Assembly (NCBI RefSeq): GCF_002078875.1
Contig: NC_034424.1
Span: 2,742,092 to 2,806,091 of the forward strand
Direction: 5' to 3'
DNA from: Numida meleagris
Lineage: Eukaryota; Chordata; Aves; Galliformes; Numididae
Length of the DNA: 64,000 bases
Positions within the stretch are counted from its first letter, which is position 1, and each line of letters starts with the position of its first letter. The position numbers were made by a program, and so were the translations under genes. This document shows, piece by piece, positions 11,401-25,059 of the stretch. The notes under the pieces are model-generated. The model saw nothing but the letters and a program-made list of their open reading frames with translations. It was not told the DNA's origin and made no database searches.

Positions 11401-14400
11401 AGAGGATGTATTTTTCTAACTTAGGTGGAAGTCACTTAATGAGGTTTAGCGAGTGGCATTTATAGCTATGGGACCTCACAGAGGTTAGATGCGGTTTTCT
11501 AATCCCACGTGGAGCCTAGGTGCTGATTTACCTGGATAGCTGGCTCAGGTGAGATGCCAGTTGTGAATCAGAGGCAGATGAAGCTCTAGTGTGAGTGTTG
11601 GATGTCCCACAGTCATGTCCTACCTTGTATCCCACTGTGCCCACAGCCCATGCTAATGTGGAGGAAGAAATGCCAGCAACCACCTCCCTACCAGGGTGGT
11701 CCTGGCACGAGGGGATCAGGGGCTGTTTGTTCCGAGGGGTGGCTGTGTTCCTCACCCTTCTCTTCCCACAAAGACCAATGGTTCAGGCAAACCCTTGGAG
11801 TTTCATTCTGAAGCTTTTGAAATTATCCTGCATTGCCAAAAGAAAGGATTTGCTGACAGTCACAATCCTATTGGCAAACTTAGGTGGATTTATGATCTTG
11901 GGTGGAAACCAGCTCGAACTATAATTTTACATGAATCCGATCCCTCTCCTGAGCCAGGCACAGCTTCATGATTCTGGCTGATTTTTCACACTCTGCTTTT
12001 GGCACTTCTGATCAAATCTGAGCTGAAGATAAAACTCTAGGCCCGTGGTTCTGCGGCTCATGCAATAGGTACCGCTCCGTTCCCTGCTTCTTGATGTCTC
12101 TCAAGCTCCATTTTGCATTTCTGGATGTCTCCCACGTGTTTGCCTTTTCCCCAGAGGAGCCCACCAGGAGTCACACGTACACTCCAGAATGTAAACCAAG
12201 GAACATGTTTAAAACACATGCTGCTATCTCGTGTTGTTATGAGAACAAAATGATTATTGCTCAAAGTGTTGCAGTAATACCTCCCCTGCTCCTCTTAGTT
12301 CCTTCCACCACTTACCCCCCGCAGGAGTCTGATGCCATTTGGGGAGCAGCGGTATTTGGGGTTTGGTTTCTGCTTCTGCTGCAGACAGTGAGAACATGGA
12401 AAACTACTTCAGGGTTGCCGACATGCAGGCAGGCAGAAGAGTTAAGTGGGTGCAGTCAAGCGCCCCGCAGATTTTCTGCATGCTGCAGCCACTGTTTGTA
12501 AACAGGAATACACATAATAGGTTGAGAAATCAGCTTCAAAACAACAGGCATTGTTTGTGGGCTGAGTAACTCTAGCGATCAGTTAGCATCTGGAAAAAAA
12601 AACATGTTGCGTCCAGATGAATGTAAAACCGGAGCCTCTCCTGCCAAAATCTCCAACTGATACCTTTCGAAGTTCTTGAAAGCTTAGCTGACATTTGTCT
12701 TCCTCTGCTTGATTTAACATCTGAGTGTGTTTTTTTTTATTTCTTTTTAGCAAAGTAATGAGAAATGGTATTAAAATACCGGCATATCAGGTGAAGTCTG
12801 AGCTAGCTGCCACTCTGTCTCGGGACAAGAATGCGACGGGGTGATGATGTTCATAGCATCCCGACTCAGCTCCGTGACCTACAGCCGTCCCATTCTGGGG
12901 AGGCAGAAATGGGCTGAGGCTTCGTCACAGTGTGAAGGTGAACACCGGGCTGGGTCCTGAATGTCTGAGAATCAGCTGAGGTGGGTGAGGATACATTCAC
13001 AGGAACCCATCAGCCTTCCCCTCCTTATTCTCTCTCTAGTTAGAGAGGACACTTCTCACAATTTTTCGAATAGCCATCACCCTGATGGAATCAAGTCTTG
13101 GTCCTCAGCCCACCCCCCCGTCCTCCTGAGCACTATCTGCCGAGCTCTGTGTGAGTTCAGAGCCCCCCGAGGCCGGTGACCGGGCAAGGGCAGCAGCAGC
13201 ATTGCTGGGATCTGGGGAAAACGCTTCGGTCGCTAAAAGGATTTGAGTTGAGTTTCTTTTCTATCATCCTGAAATAACCATTGCTCAGACAATTGTAATT
13301 CTTCTGATGGCTTTCTGGAAAGCATTTGGCTTGTTTAGCAGTGCAGTGTTGTGTAAATAAATATGTACGAGCATCAAAGTCAAGGAGGAGGGTGAGTTCT
13401 CAATAATTATGTAAATAAATCCACACAGCGCTCTGCGATATCGGCTACCACATGCATTTATACTGATCAGTACGGACATTACTGACAAGTGAATCCATTC
13501 TGCTTCGTTCTTCTGAAGGTTTCAGAATTAATGCTTCATTTTGCTCTGCATTTCTCTGTAAGGGATGCAGGGGCAGTGCTGCTGCCTTATCTCAGCATCC
13601 CCTTCAGGTGTCTCTGGGAGGCTGAGGCCAATCAAGCTTTGCATAAATGAGGGTGCTGGGCACCAGAAGCTCACTAGCTTGATCCAGAGCTTTTGAAAAA
13701 ATATACATTGGGAAAAAATAAGTACGCTCATTTGCTGGAATGGCATTTGTTAGTCGATCTCATCTTGATCTCTTCGGGGAGGTTAAAGGACGTTCAGTGA
13801 CTGTGAAGTGCAAAGACTTTCGTATATATCCCCAGATGAACTTATATGATGTTCCACTGACAGCGTAATTCAGCCAAGTTGAGTGGCTCTCCACTTTTCT
13901 TTATCCAAAGACCTCGTTTATTTGTCCAGGATTTGGCACCCACACTTAATCACAGAATAAGTGAGAAAAAGCAGTTGCTTTTTCTGCTACTATGATATTT
14001 TCCACTGGAACTATTAAGCCATTGAAATACATTGCAGGAAGTTGGGAAATCTTCCAGTTCAGTGGTGACACCAGCTACCTAAATTGTGAAGCTGGACCCT
14101 CATTTGGGACTCCCCCAAACCAATGGCTGCTAACTGTCTGCCCTGTCCCCGAGGAAAAAGAGGACACAGGTAACATGACTGAAGATGAGGAGAATGAGGA
14201 ATAAGGTGAGGGTGCACTGCTGGAAGGCAGGGAAACGATGAAAACACCAGCAGCAGAGGTGAATGCCCAGGGATGTGCTGGGCAGGAGAATTGACGTGGC
14301 ATGCAGAGCCATGTTGAGACCACAGCCTCTCTAATTCCTACCTTGTTTGCTGGATTTTACCCTTTTTTCTTCTTCTTTTTTTTGTCTTTGCAGCCTTAGG

Positions 14401-15239
14401 GCATGTTCCAGGTAGCATGTGTGATTACTGAATACGTTATAGCTCGTGAGATTATTTGCATTGTAGTGGGATGACAGGGTAATAAGCATTCAAACTAGAA
14501 CAGCGGTGTCGGTCCTTGTATTTCAGTTTCTAATTGACAAGGAATAGTTTCAGAAAGACAGTGCTTTATTTTCAATTTTCAGCGTGAGAATGGTACAGAT
14601 TCATTTATTCATATTCTTGGCTTTTTTTCATTGCTGTGAGTGGGAATCTGTTTCCATTGTATCTTGAAGGTGAACCAATGTGCACTACATGCATTGATAA
14701 AATTCACTGCACCTCTAGTTGTTAAGATGCTCACTAAGAGCTAGCATTGGTAAATTGATTAATTAGATCAATTACTTAGGATTTTTTCCCCTCTGTGCTT
14801 GCACAGTTTGCTTCAAGTACCAATATTCAAAACTGTACCGCCTGAGTTAGATGCATAAATGATTACTTGTCTGGGTAGACATCTCCTCTAGCCAAAACAC
14901 TACATGTTGTCAACTTGAAGCTATTTATTCAATTCGTACTGCCTAACGAATGGTTTTGGCAAGTACTGTGTTTGCACAGCATAAAACATTGGTAAACTGA
15001 AGTACTTGAGTGTCCACAGAATCTGTTCTTATTGTTGATGAGCAACCGGTATTTTTCTTCTACTTGCTGCTTTTCATTAAGCGTGTATTATATGGAAATG
15101 TAAACAAAGTCCTGATAAAACGTCCATTGATAGAATAATTCTTTGCCCTTTACATAGAGTTTAAAGGCAAAGTGGGTGTATTTTATACAGCAAAAAATCA
15201 CAGCGCAATAAAAGAAAAAGAAAGTGCTTTCAGGAAAGT
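8426..15239. other. Long non-coding stretch, no gene seen
   Basis: Open frames reach 138 codons (8623-9039, minus) and 136 codons (9292-9702 and 12091-12501, plus). All lack recognisable domains and look like chance. A strong polypyrimidine tract ending in TTTGCAG at about 14368-14394 resembles a splice acceptor but has no convincing exon after it. Two short inverted repeats are present: CAATGTA/TACATTG at 10791-10810 and the homeodomain-type palindrome at 14753-14773. The 14640-15120 part is AT-rich and may be a conserved regulatory element. Confidence 0.6.
14753..14773. promoter_or_regulatory. Inverted repeat around a TAATTA homeodomain core
   Basis: Arms AATTGAT (14753-14759) and ATCAATT (14767-14773) are exact reverse complements separated by TAATTAG. 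TAATTA is a classical paired-type/Antp-type homeodomain core, and ATCAAT-like arms resemble PBX or CUT-type half sites. Function is inferred from the motif alone; such motifs also occur by chance in AT-rich DNA. Confidence 0.3.
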
Positions 15240-16200
15240 AAGCTAACCTGAATAGACCCTAAGAAGTGGGAGAAAATATCTGAGAAGTTGGGCTTAGGGA
15301 AAGATAGGAGACCCTTATGGAGTCTTAAGGCCAGAAGTTCAAGCTATCCCATTCAGCAAGTATAGTAGGAGACTAAATTGGTTTACTCATGAGCTCATCA
15401 CTGACCTCAAATGCAAGAAAGAAACACGCAAAAAGAGGAAACTAGGTCAGGCTCCCAGGAATGAGAACAGAAGTGTAGCAGGAGCAGAGACAAAATCGGA
15501 AAGGCCAAAGAACAGAATAGAGAGTTTGAGAGCCACTGTTACGAGCGGCTGTTCTGCTGTACAATGGGGAAAGAGGGAAAGAAAGCTATCAACACACATC
15601 AGCAATGAAGATAATTGTTTAATGTCTCTACTTCATATGAAGTTCAACACTAATTATGTGATTTGTGTAATTAGGACTCGTTACAGAGCTGTAAGGTCCC
15701 AACCTAGGTATGTGAAAATGAGCTGAGGCCAACTTGGATAATGTAGGTGTTTTCAGATAGGTTGGAATTACGAATTTAATTTAATAACCTTTGAGAAAAG
15801 ATCCTGGTGCTGCAAGCGAGGTTAACTTGCGAAGGAGAGAATCAGAAGCATGGGAATAGGCTAGCACAGTGAATTTCATGGAAATAAGAGTTGAGGAGCT
15901 AGAGTACCACCAACTTAACATCAGTTTCTGGAAAAGGACATGAACAAGTGACCTAGCAACCTTTTTAAAACACTTCTAGATAACTGGAATAAGAATAACA
16001 TGCCAAAATCTCATCAAAGCCATCTAACTTCCTTCTGCAGCATGGCAGTATGTCCTGTGGATGCAGAAGCAGCAGCGGATTCATGCATCAAGACCTCAGT
16101 TTGGGCTTTGGCAGTGTCTCAGTTGACAGCATATGTAAGTTATGGAAACATTGTCTTAGCCCATCTAAAATCTTAATTACTTTCAGGAGGACTATTGTCT
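15240..16200 (+). mobile_element. Ancient CR1 LINE, ORF2 fragment (linker to palm)
   Basis: This is a decayed piece of a CR1-family reverse-transcriptase frame, with blocks that stay in order. Around 15345-15430 the translation reads AIPFSKYSRR, then WFTHELITDLK, then KKET, matching the CR1 linker (QAIP, then AWMNKELL, then KHKKE). Around 15905-15945 'caacttaacatcagtttctgg' matches the block encoding RPVSLTSVPGK. Around 16000-16030 'catcaaagccatctaacttcc' matches the CQTNLISF block. Near 16093-16150 the frame DLSLGFGSVS followed by KLWKHCL matches DFSKAFDTVS followed by KLRKYGL, the palm motif with the first catalytic Asp. Many stops and frameshifts are present. Both ends fade out, so the limits are approximate. 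The copy is far older than the CR1 tails elsewhere in the window and resembles CR1 consensuses from turtles and crocodilians. Confidence 0.7.
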
Positions 16201-16907
16201 CTTTATTAATTAGAGTGGGGAACTAGAAGGCTTACCCTAGGCTTTGCCTCCTGGACTTCTGACTTAAAGGCTTCAGTAAGTGCATGACATAAGGTGGGAT
16301 AAACCTAGGGCAGCGTGTTCTCTCACGGCATCCTGGCTCCATAGAGTTGGGGCGGAACCATGAGCAGAGATTTCTTCATGCTCAGTCCCACAGGTAATTT
16401 CAGCAAGTTTCCCAAGGAGGAGGGAACCCTTCTTTGAGTTATTCCTGTTTGCCCTTCTGAGAGCAGATGAAGGAAAGGCACCTCATTAAGTCACACTTAT
16501 GTGCTTGTATCTGTGGTCTGTACTGGCTTCTTCTCTGGTGCATCCTTCCATAGGATGCCAGCAGTAGGGAATGAGACCGTTGCTGGACTGGTGAGTTGGG
16601 GTGAAATCAAGGTGAGAACCCCTCCCTCCAGCTTCTGCAAATCTGGGACATGAGGTGTAGTGCACATCAAGGCAGCCCAAAGCAATCGCCTGGTTATTCA
16701 GTTTTAATATCAGGCCTAATTACAAACCAAGCCTAGTGGCCGAAGGACAAGAGCATGATAAATGCCAAATATTTGTGAGAAGCCAGCTTGTCCCGGGGAG
16801 GGACAGCTGCTCCTAATTTGTCTGAAAGAATCGTATTTTAAAGCTTAAAAATACAATAATTTTTGTGCATAGCAAGGCAGCTACTCCCTACCCAGAAGCG
16901 TTCAGTA
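16201..16907. other. Non-coding spacer
   Basis: No gene is seen. Parts may be further, unrecognisable remains of the ancient CR1 to the left, but I cannot align them by eye. Short frames on the minus strand (16486-16685) have no recognisable similarity. Confidence 0.6.
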
Positions 16908-16988
16908 TTTGTGTGCCTTGGCCTGCCAGCTGTGAGATGGGAAGAATACTTCTCTACTCAAAGGGGGACTTCGAAACATGCTGAATTA
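16908..16988 (+). mobile_element. MIR-like SINE relic
   Basis: The run 'gtgtgccttggcctgccag', 'ctgtgagatgggaagaatac', 'ttctctactcaaaggggga' and 'gctgaatta' is colinear with the MIR core, which reads roughly GTGCCTCAGTTTCC, then CTGTAAAATGGGAATAATA, then CCTACCTCACAGGG, then a GAGGATTAA-like end. The short length and high divergence make the assignment moderate. No functional signals remain. Confidence 0.5.
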
Positions 16989-19900
16989 TTTTAAGTCTGA
17001 GGTCTTCAGCTGAAAACTGATTATGCAAGGCTTTGGGATACTGAGACCTGCAACAGGTTAACATCTAACAACATGAATTAAGCCAGGTCTTCCACTCTGT
17101 GGAGAGCTCAGCATAATAGGTGCTTCTACTTGGGACAAAGCTCGGTTTGCCTGGGGAAATCATTGAAACTGCTGTTCTTGAAAAGGGGTTGTAAATTATT
17201 GGTGGGAAGGAACCACTGTGTTAGAGGAAATGATGAATGTGGAAGTTGGAGGATACCTGCACACGCCGAGGGTGTTCAGCCAATCCTCTGCATGCTTGCA
17301 GGAAATGTCGGTGCGGTGGGCTGGGAACGCTGTGCCGTGCCTGGGTACATCACAGCTGCTGCAGCTGCTCTGTCACGTGAGAGGTTCACAGGAAATAAGG
17401 TGGAAAGGATGTGGAGAAAACCCATACCTCTCTCCCAATCTATCCAGCGTCCTGGCAGCATGCAGGGAGAGTCAGATACCAGTGGACCTATATAAGAAGT
17501 GTATTGTCCTTATGACGGTACAGATTTGGACCACAGAAGTCCATGCACATCAGATGTTAGCTTCGAGAAAATGTGAGCATCTACAGATGACTTCTGTCCT
17601 CCTACCTCAGGTATTTCTCTCACAGACGTGGTATTTTCATCCCTGGTCAAAGTGACCTAGAATTTTATTTTAAATGTGGCCTTTTAAATGTTCTCATTGT
17701 TGATAGCCACAAGGTGGCATTGCAGATTAAAGGGAAAACATCCTGTTGGGTGAGATACGAGGAAGGTGGGAGACTGGGAAAAAGAATTGCAGAGCCGCCC
17801 TAACATTGTTTACAGGTCCTGGAGATAGATGCAAGGAAGACTTTTTCGTTCCACTCACTGGCCTCCAGTTCTGGTGGAGCGACCACGATACTTGCTATGT
17901 TGTCATCATGAAGAGCTTCAAATGATTCAGCATCTGCAAATCTGTTTGAGGCGGTCAGAGCTGCCACCTTGCCCTCCTCCTGCCCTCGGGATGTGATGGA
18001 GGGCTCAGAGCTGTGAGAAAGGTGATGGTGTCACCTGGCAGGCTCTTTGGCTTCAGCTTGGGCATTCAGATCCTGAAGAAAGCTCATTTCTTTCCTCTCC
18101 TTCCCTGCCCTCCCCTGGATGCATTGCCTTTGTTTCTGTTCGGACTGAGCTTTGGATAAACTTTGGGCACTCTGAAAGGATGGCAGGCAGTAGCAAATGA
18201 AGCTAAACCCTCAGAGGCTGGAAGCTAAACAAAGCCTTAAGCATTATTTGTTTACTTGTAAAGTGAAAGGTGAATTGAGTCTGCTGTCAGTGGACTTCCC
18301 CTGGGCTCTCTCGACGTTACTGTGATCCAGGGTTCACTCTTATGTTCGGGGTGGGAAGGACATCCAAAGGTGTTTGCTTCTCTGCTAAGTCCAGATGAAG
18401 TAATGAGGCATTTAGGAGAGCTGAGTGAATCCTTTCCAGTTCTTATCAGTGCTCACTGCCTTTGTGTATACTTTCCATGTAAACCAGGAAAAGTAGCTCT
18501 GCTGAAAGCTAGATCTCCCCGGCAGTGGAAACAAGTGCTAAATGGAGTGGAGGAGCACTGGGCAGCAAAGGAAAATCTTATCTTCTTTGGAAAGAAAGTG
18601 AAAATAGTTTTATTTTTACCTTTGCTTTGGAGAAGGAATGAAAGATTGCATAGAAAAAGCTCGCTTTTGCTCAAAAGCCGCTAAAAGTGTTTGTTATGAA
18701 TTTTGCAGATAAATGGAAGATAACTCAGTGTTTCCCCGGGCAAGAGAAATACCCTTGTCCTAACTCTTTTCTGAGAAGGAGGAAGGCAGTGAAAATTCTT
18801 CGTCAACATTAATGCGTGTGGTAGTGGAGAGAAGAAACTTCATGAAGTTTTGCTTGGACTGTTTGAGCCTGGTTGAGAAAGGCAGGGCATACAACTACAT
18901 ACAGATACACACACATATGCATAGGAGTTTCTTGGTATTTTGGACATATCTGATTCCTTTGGTGACCTCCTTTTTTTTCATAAACAGTTAAAAATATTCC
19001 TAGTGTCATTCAGCCACGCTTGCTTAGCCAGTTGCCCTTGAAGTTATCCTCATTTTCCGTGTGTCCCTGTCTTGTGGTCATTGCAAGGCTCTCGCATGGC
19101 ACCGCTGGCCCCAGGCTGTGAAACCAGTTTCCCCCGTGATCCCAAACCTTGCTGAGCCATCCACGAGTGAGCAAAAATGTTGTCAGTCCAGGATGCGTGG
19201 GAAATGCTGATCTCTCTCCAGTTCCTTGTCCTTGCCGTGCACCTCACCCCAAATACCCGCCTGCTCTCGTCTCAGCAAGGCAATGCAGCTCTGGGATCAG
19301 ACTGCTCAGTTTCTTTTCCTGCTTGAGCAGAAACTGCCTCTTGCTGTGCACAAAGCATGGTCAGAGTTGGCCTGGGAGGCCTGACAGAGTATAAACATCA
19401 AGTATTTGTTGAATACTGCGAATATTCTGCCTCTGACATGGAAGTAAACAGCTGGCATCTTGATTTATGGGATGATTGACCATGGCAGAAATATGTAAGG
19501 CTAATGAGAACATCTAATTATGTTAGGATAATTTAGAAAGGGGTATATGCATGTGACTGGGTGCTATGTACTTCTGGGTGCAAGCCAACTCCTAAATAAT
19601 AGGGGTTAGGATAAGGCTGGGAAGAAACTTCCTCTTACCAAGGTTATTTCATAACTGCCTACTGCAGAGTTTCATATTTACCACTGGAGCAGCTGGTGCT
19701 GGCTCGACTCGTCTGTCAGCAGGGTGCCAGCAGAGATGTATTGCTGGGCTGACCCGAATGGTGAATCCGATGTTCTTGGTATTTTTTTTTTTCAGTCTCA
19801 GAACCTGAAGGGAGAAGCGAACCTTTTGAAAAAGAAAAGTGAGATATAAAAAATTCTGCGCAGCGCACATTTCCGGATGAATGTTCAGACCCGCATTGCT

Positions 19901-22900
19901 TAGTGCCGAAATCAAAGCTTTGGGGATTCGTGGGCATTGCCAAGGCTGCTGTGATACCATAACCCCCGTGTATAACCTCATGCTTAACACAGGGTTTTTA
20001 TTCACCTTGAAATTCTCCTTTGCTCTTCAGTCAATTCTGCTCTAGAAGAAAAGAGAGTGAAGGAATAATGTAATTTAACAGGAACTCCAGAGACCAGCAG
20101 GTGCAAATCCAGCTCTCCAGAGTAGGAGCTAATACAGTGATGGCTGTTCTGAATACTCCAGAGGAGATGGATCAAAAATTCAGGACTGTATGAAAGTTTT
20201 CTGGGGAAAAAAAGTGCAGTTTAGTATACCATCTGTGTGTAACTTACGTAGTGTGCATCACACTGGAAAAACAAAAATTCCTGCATCCTGGATAAAAATA
20301 TACGTGAGCCTGTTTGGTGGATGTAGCCTAGTAAAGCCTGGATCTCTCCTGTGGGTATTGCTGCTGAGTGCCCAGCACCTTGGGGCAGTCTCAGCCCTGT
20401 TGAATTCTTCTTGAGTCTTCTATTAATGGGAAAGCTGCACTTCTGCTGAGAGCTTCAAGGTCTGGCTCGGTGACGCACAGGTTCAGACATTTATTCTGCT
20501 ACAGAATGAAACTGAAAACTAGATTGCTCCTTTTTTCTTGCTTCTTCTGTTCTCAGGAAGGGACCTTGCTGTTTCCTCCTGCTCCCCAGCCCCAACGAGC
20601 TTCATCTGGAATGGCATTGACCTTGGAAGGTTTAATTTGGTCTTCAAATCTTTGATCTCATGATGCACTACAATGACCTGAGGTGGCTGCCAGCACCTAG
20701 GTACATTTTCAAAGCACAGTGGCTTTAGTAGTGGTGAAGTCAGACTGCTCTTCCTTGGATGGTCCTTCAGAGGAGTTTCTCTGTATTGTGCATATGCAGT
20801 TCACATTGTCATATGGGAATAAAGGGCTTTGAGGGATGAGAGGCTGTTTTCTGTGTAGTTCGAGTAGTCGTGAGTAAGCAAACAGTAAAACACTGTGACT
20901 CCCAAAACTTTCAGGGAATTTTATAGAGCATTGGACTGCCTGTGTGGAATAGTATTTGTGCTTACCTGGGCATTGCTTACTCTGGTTCTCCTGTGCATAC
21001 CTCCAGTCACCCAGCATCTCCACTAGGGCTGTGGAAGTGTGGGGAAGCCTTGCTCATTGCAGGAAAAACCCCATGGGTGTTCTGGAAGTGAGTGCAGAGG
21101 AGCAGCAAGTCAGTGGGAAGAAGTTTGCTCTTCCTGCTGTGTAGATGAGGAGCAATACACAGATCAGCTCTTAACCTCCCATTTCTGTTTGCACTAGATT
21201 GACTTCAAGGTTAAAGGAGAGCAACTGTTGCTCTTGATCTCCATAGCATGAAATCAGAAGTCTCACAGGTCCTTCTGATGCCCACTTCAGAAGGAAGGTT
21301 CATTTCCATGGCTTGAAGTGATACCCGAAGATGTGGGCATCACTGCCCAAGGGATGCTGAGCTCCTGTTGATGCTTTGGAGATGTCTCTGCTCATGCATT
21401 CTGTTCTCCTGTTAAACTCTCATATTATCTGCTGTTACTGAGCTCAGTGTCTTTGGAGAGCTGAACACATTGTCTTAATGCTCATCTCTTAACCTTCCTA
21501 TGCAAGATTCAGTTGGCTGGAAAGGCTTTATTCCCATTTGTTCTTGTGGAAATTAGGACAGAATCAGACCAGAGTAGATCCATATGTGCATGGACGCATC
21601 TGGCTGTGACAGCATCCAGGAATGGGATTTAGAGGAGCATGTAAGCAGCCCTCTTTGGGTAGTAGCAGGTTCAGTTAGGGAATCTGAGATTAAGGGTAGG
21701 GAGAAGAGTTACTCTGAGGTTAATATTTATGTTCCATGGGAAAACCTGAAGAAGGGAAAATATTTTGTCTATTTTGGACCAAGTAAGTGTAAGTTTGGAC
21801 TCTGCCCTAGAAAGGAATTATTCCCATTTTACTTCTGCATCCTCTGCCCTGCCCTCGTAAATATTGAAGTGAAATGGAAGGAAGTTTGAAGGCTCCTGAC
21901 AGGCTGTGAAAAGCTAACCAGGAGTGGACAGCACAGAAATCTTGGGGTGATGTCTGAGCTGAAGATTAAAAGCAAGTTAAGGAGCTGAGCAGCCCCTTTG
22001 CTCCACAACGGTGATCTGCACCAAGGTGCAGGCACAGCTGTTCAGGAACATGAATTCTGTTGCTTTTTACTCTGTTTTCTACCATATCATTTAATTAGGA
22101 AATGCAATAATTGTTCTTGTGTACTTGACCGAGTAACTGTATGAGTTAAATACCACTAATTAGCTTTGCACTTTATATTCTACTGCTTCAGAATGCCTTT
22201 CTGTGGAGTCTTTGGGCTCCCTCCTTCTTTCATTCCCTAACTCTCCTCCTTGCTCTGTTGTTCACAACTCATCTGGGGTAGGCAGCACCATGTTCTGGGC
22301 AGTCTCACTGCCCAGAAGGACAATTTTTCGTGAGGTAGTCACTCCCGCAAACCTTGAAGCCTCCAAATAACTCTATTTGTAACCTAGCTGTTGTGTCCTC
22401 ATAACCTCCTAGGCCACGAGACACCCAGATATGTCCCTGAGCTGATGGCTGCCTGGTAAGTGACTGTCATGAGATAGCTGAGTTCACCCTCACAGCTCTG
22501 CCTGTAGGAATACAGAATTGTTCATGCATATGACTAGCTCTTGTGGTTGAGCAGTGCTCCTTCTGGAATGGCCAGTGCATCAGAGGATGGTTTTCTCTTC
22601 CCCCTCTTCCCTCCTACTGACCTTCCCCAACACGTCCTTGACTAAATATGTAGTGCTGCACACGAAAGGAAGGAATTTAGAAGTGTGTGAACTACTTGCA
22701 ATTAAATGTCATGCAAGCCACATGTGGTTTTGTTGCTCCAAATTCAGCTCAAATAGATGGAAAGGATTACAAAATGAAGGAACAACTTGGGTCAACCTGG
22801 ACTGTTAAACAAAATATGTTTTCCTTTGGTAGCACCTAGGAGCTTGTGATGCATTTTACCAAATGAAGACAACGTGGAATCCAAGGCAGGGGCTCAGGCA

Positions 22901-25059
22901 AGGTATAATTGTCCCAGGACTGAAAGTCGGGCAGCATTGCCTCATGAGCCTTACTAGTTCTGCTGCTTGAAATAGTTGCTGCTTGCTTTATTTGGCTTGT
23001 GCCACTGCGGAGAAGGGAATGTTTTCCATGCCTGTGGTGACAGGACAAGAAGGAATGAAGGTTGGAGTCAGAAGTGAGGTGATGGCTCAGGCTCACTAAC
23101 ATGAAATGAGGCGAAGGAAAGGTGGGGGAATTGTTTATGAGCCCAAACATATTGGGTTCTCAGTTATTCACAATTATCTTCCCTTGCTGGAGCTGCAGTG
23201 GATGGGATATTCCCATATGTGAGATTTTTATCACCTCCCCAGTTCCCAGTGTATGGCATGCTCTGTTCAACTCTGGGGAGATTACTATAATTTCTTACTT
23301 GCCCAGAGTAAGAAACTAAGTCTTTGGCATTCCCTTGACTAAGAGATCAGGTAAATCTCCTCATTAGGAGATCTTTTATTGATTTTAATTGAGAAATAAT
23401 CTATCCTGGTAGAACCGCTCAACTTCTTTCACAAAGTCTAGAGCCAAAAGACTAGAGTAAGCCTGACACAGCCCGGTCATGTTGTGCACCAGGAACGATT
23501 TGGTGGTATGAGGTGACTGAGGAAGGACACGTCTGTTTTCCTGAAAAGCCAAGGAGAATTATTTGCTGTCTGTTATCAGAAACATCATTGCCTTTTGCAG
23601 TCAGCTGCTGCCAGCTGTGGAAGTCATGTCCCTCCTGCCAGCCACGCATTGTGCTTTTGCATTAGGAAGAGGGGGGACAGCAGAAGGAGGGATCTTAATT
23701 GAAAAAATAGGCCTAGGGCTTCAGGGACATAACAAAGTCAGTGGGAGTGTGTGAACAGCAATTTATTTTGTCAGTTCAAGTTACAGTCACTCTGACATGT
23801 GAAAATTGCAGATGCCAGTTTCTCAATGTGTCACTGTGACACACAGCATCCCAAATAAATAAATAATTAAACCCTGGGCTTGCTTTGCAGAGCTTTGGAA
23901 AGTACAAATAAAAGGGGACGTAGGAATCAGTAGATAAACCAACAGAGTTTTCTTTGACGTAAGGAGCATGATCAGCTCAGGCCTTTCCCAAGATGCTCTT
24001 CATACCTTTCACTGCTTCAGAAGAGTGGTGATGTTGTCATCGTAGTCTTCATGTATTTTATGGCCTCCACAGAGTCTTTGGTTTTTTAATATGGAGCCCT
24101 TATCTTGAGGCATGAAATAGTGCTTGCCTTGAAATGGTTGGAAGGAGTGTGGCTCAAGTGTTGAGGCTCAGCAGACATCTTGAGGAACTCATTAAGGCTG
24201 GCGTCCAATTAGGACATCGCCTGATATCCTGCTTACTTTTTAAATGTTACAATTCTGTATTCTGTTCTTCAGCTGCAAGATGGGAGTAATGGTGGAGTTT
24301 TCATTTCCTGTGTTTTCTGACTTAGATATCTAGCTTAGATATTTTAGCAAGGAGCTCCCCTTTCCAGGTGTTCCTACAGCACTCAGTAAAATCTGCATAG
24401 AAATCCTGTGCGTGCAAGGCAAAAAAATTATCTGCAGGGAAGAAGAATAGGACAAAGAGCTGTAAGTTTAAATTGCAAGGAAGTCAGCGTCCAGAGGCTG
24501 AGGAAGGTACCAGAGGCCAGTGAGGATGAGAGCTTGTGCCATTATCTGCAGCACGTCGTCCAAGCATGGTGGGGATGGAAAGGAGTTCCAGATATTGTCT
24601 AGCCAACCTCTTGTTCTAATGCGATGTCTAAAAGATAGGTGCTCATATTTTGCACAGTATTTCAGGAAGCTGAAGGCCGATGCAGACAGTAAGGATTATT
24701 TGTATTCATGACTTTGGAAGAACTGTTAAGCTGATGCTTCTTGCCAGGAGGTAGATTGTGCCCAGGAGTGTTCTCACTAACCAGAGTAAGAGGATCCCCC
24801 TCCTCTCAGAACAGTGCATCACCTGTGGCTGTACTTTTTCTTTCTTTTCATCTAAACTTAAAAGTAGGGGATGGAGTCGTGGGAAATCAAAGCCAAACTG
24901 TCCTCCTTCTACAGCCAGGGCCAAAAGTAATTTTGGTCACACAAGTATGAAGACAGATGTGAAATGATTCAGAGGAGGATCAGCTCCTGATGACAGGTGA
25001 GCAGGCTTAGTCTGAACACTTTCCAGGATGTGGTTAAATCTGAAGTTCCTAAGTTCCAT
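16989..25059. other. Long non-coding stretch, no gene seen
   Basis: About 8 kb of unique sequence has only chance-looking frames. The longest are 145 codons at 17218-17655 (plus), 121 at 17130-17495 (plus), 120 at 18322-18684 (plus) and 118 at 19649-20005 (minus). A TATATAAG string occurs at about 17489 and an AAATAAATAAATAA tract near 23852-23867, neither with supporting context. A possible MIR fragment at 24264-24292 is too short to call. No RNA gene or splice-supported coding exon was recognised. Confidence 0.6.

Noticed and set aside
14368..14412. Strong polypyrimidine tract with CAG acceptor followed by a possible 18-nt microexon (CAG|GTAGC donor)
   Set aside because: Microexon prediction from motifs alone is unreliable, and no matching coding exons lie nearby.
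24264..24292. Possible MIR core ('ctgcaagatgggagtaatgg')
   Set aside because: Under 30 bp with no supporting flanks.
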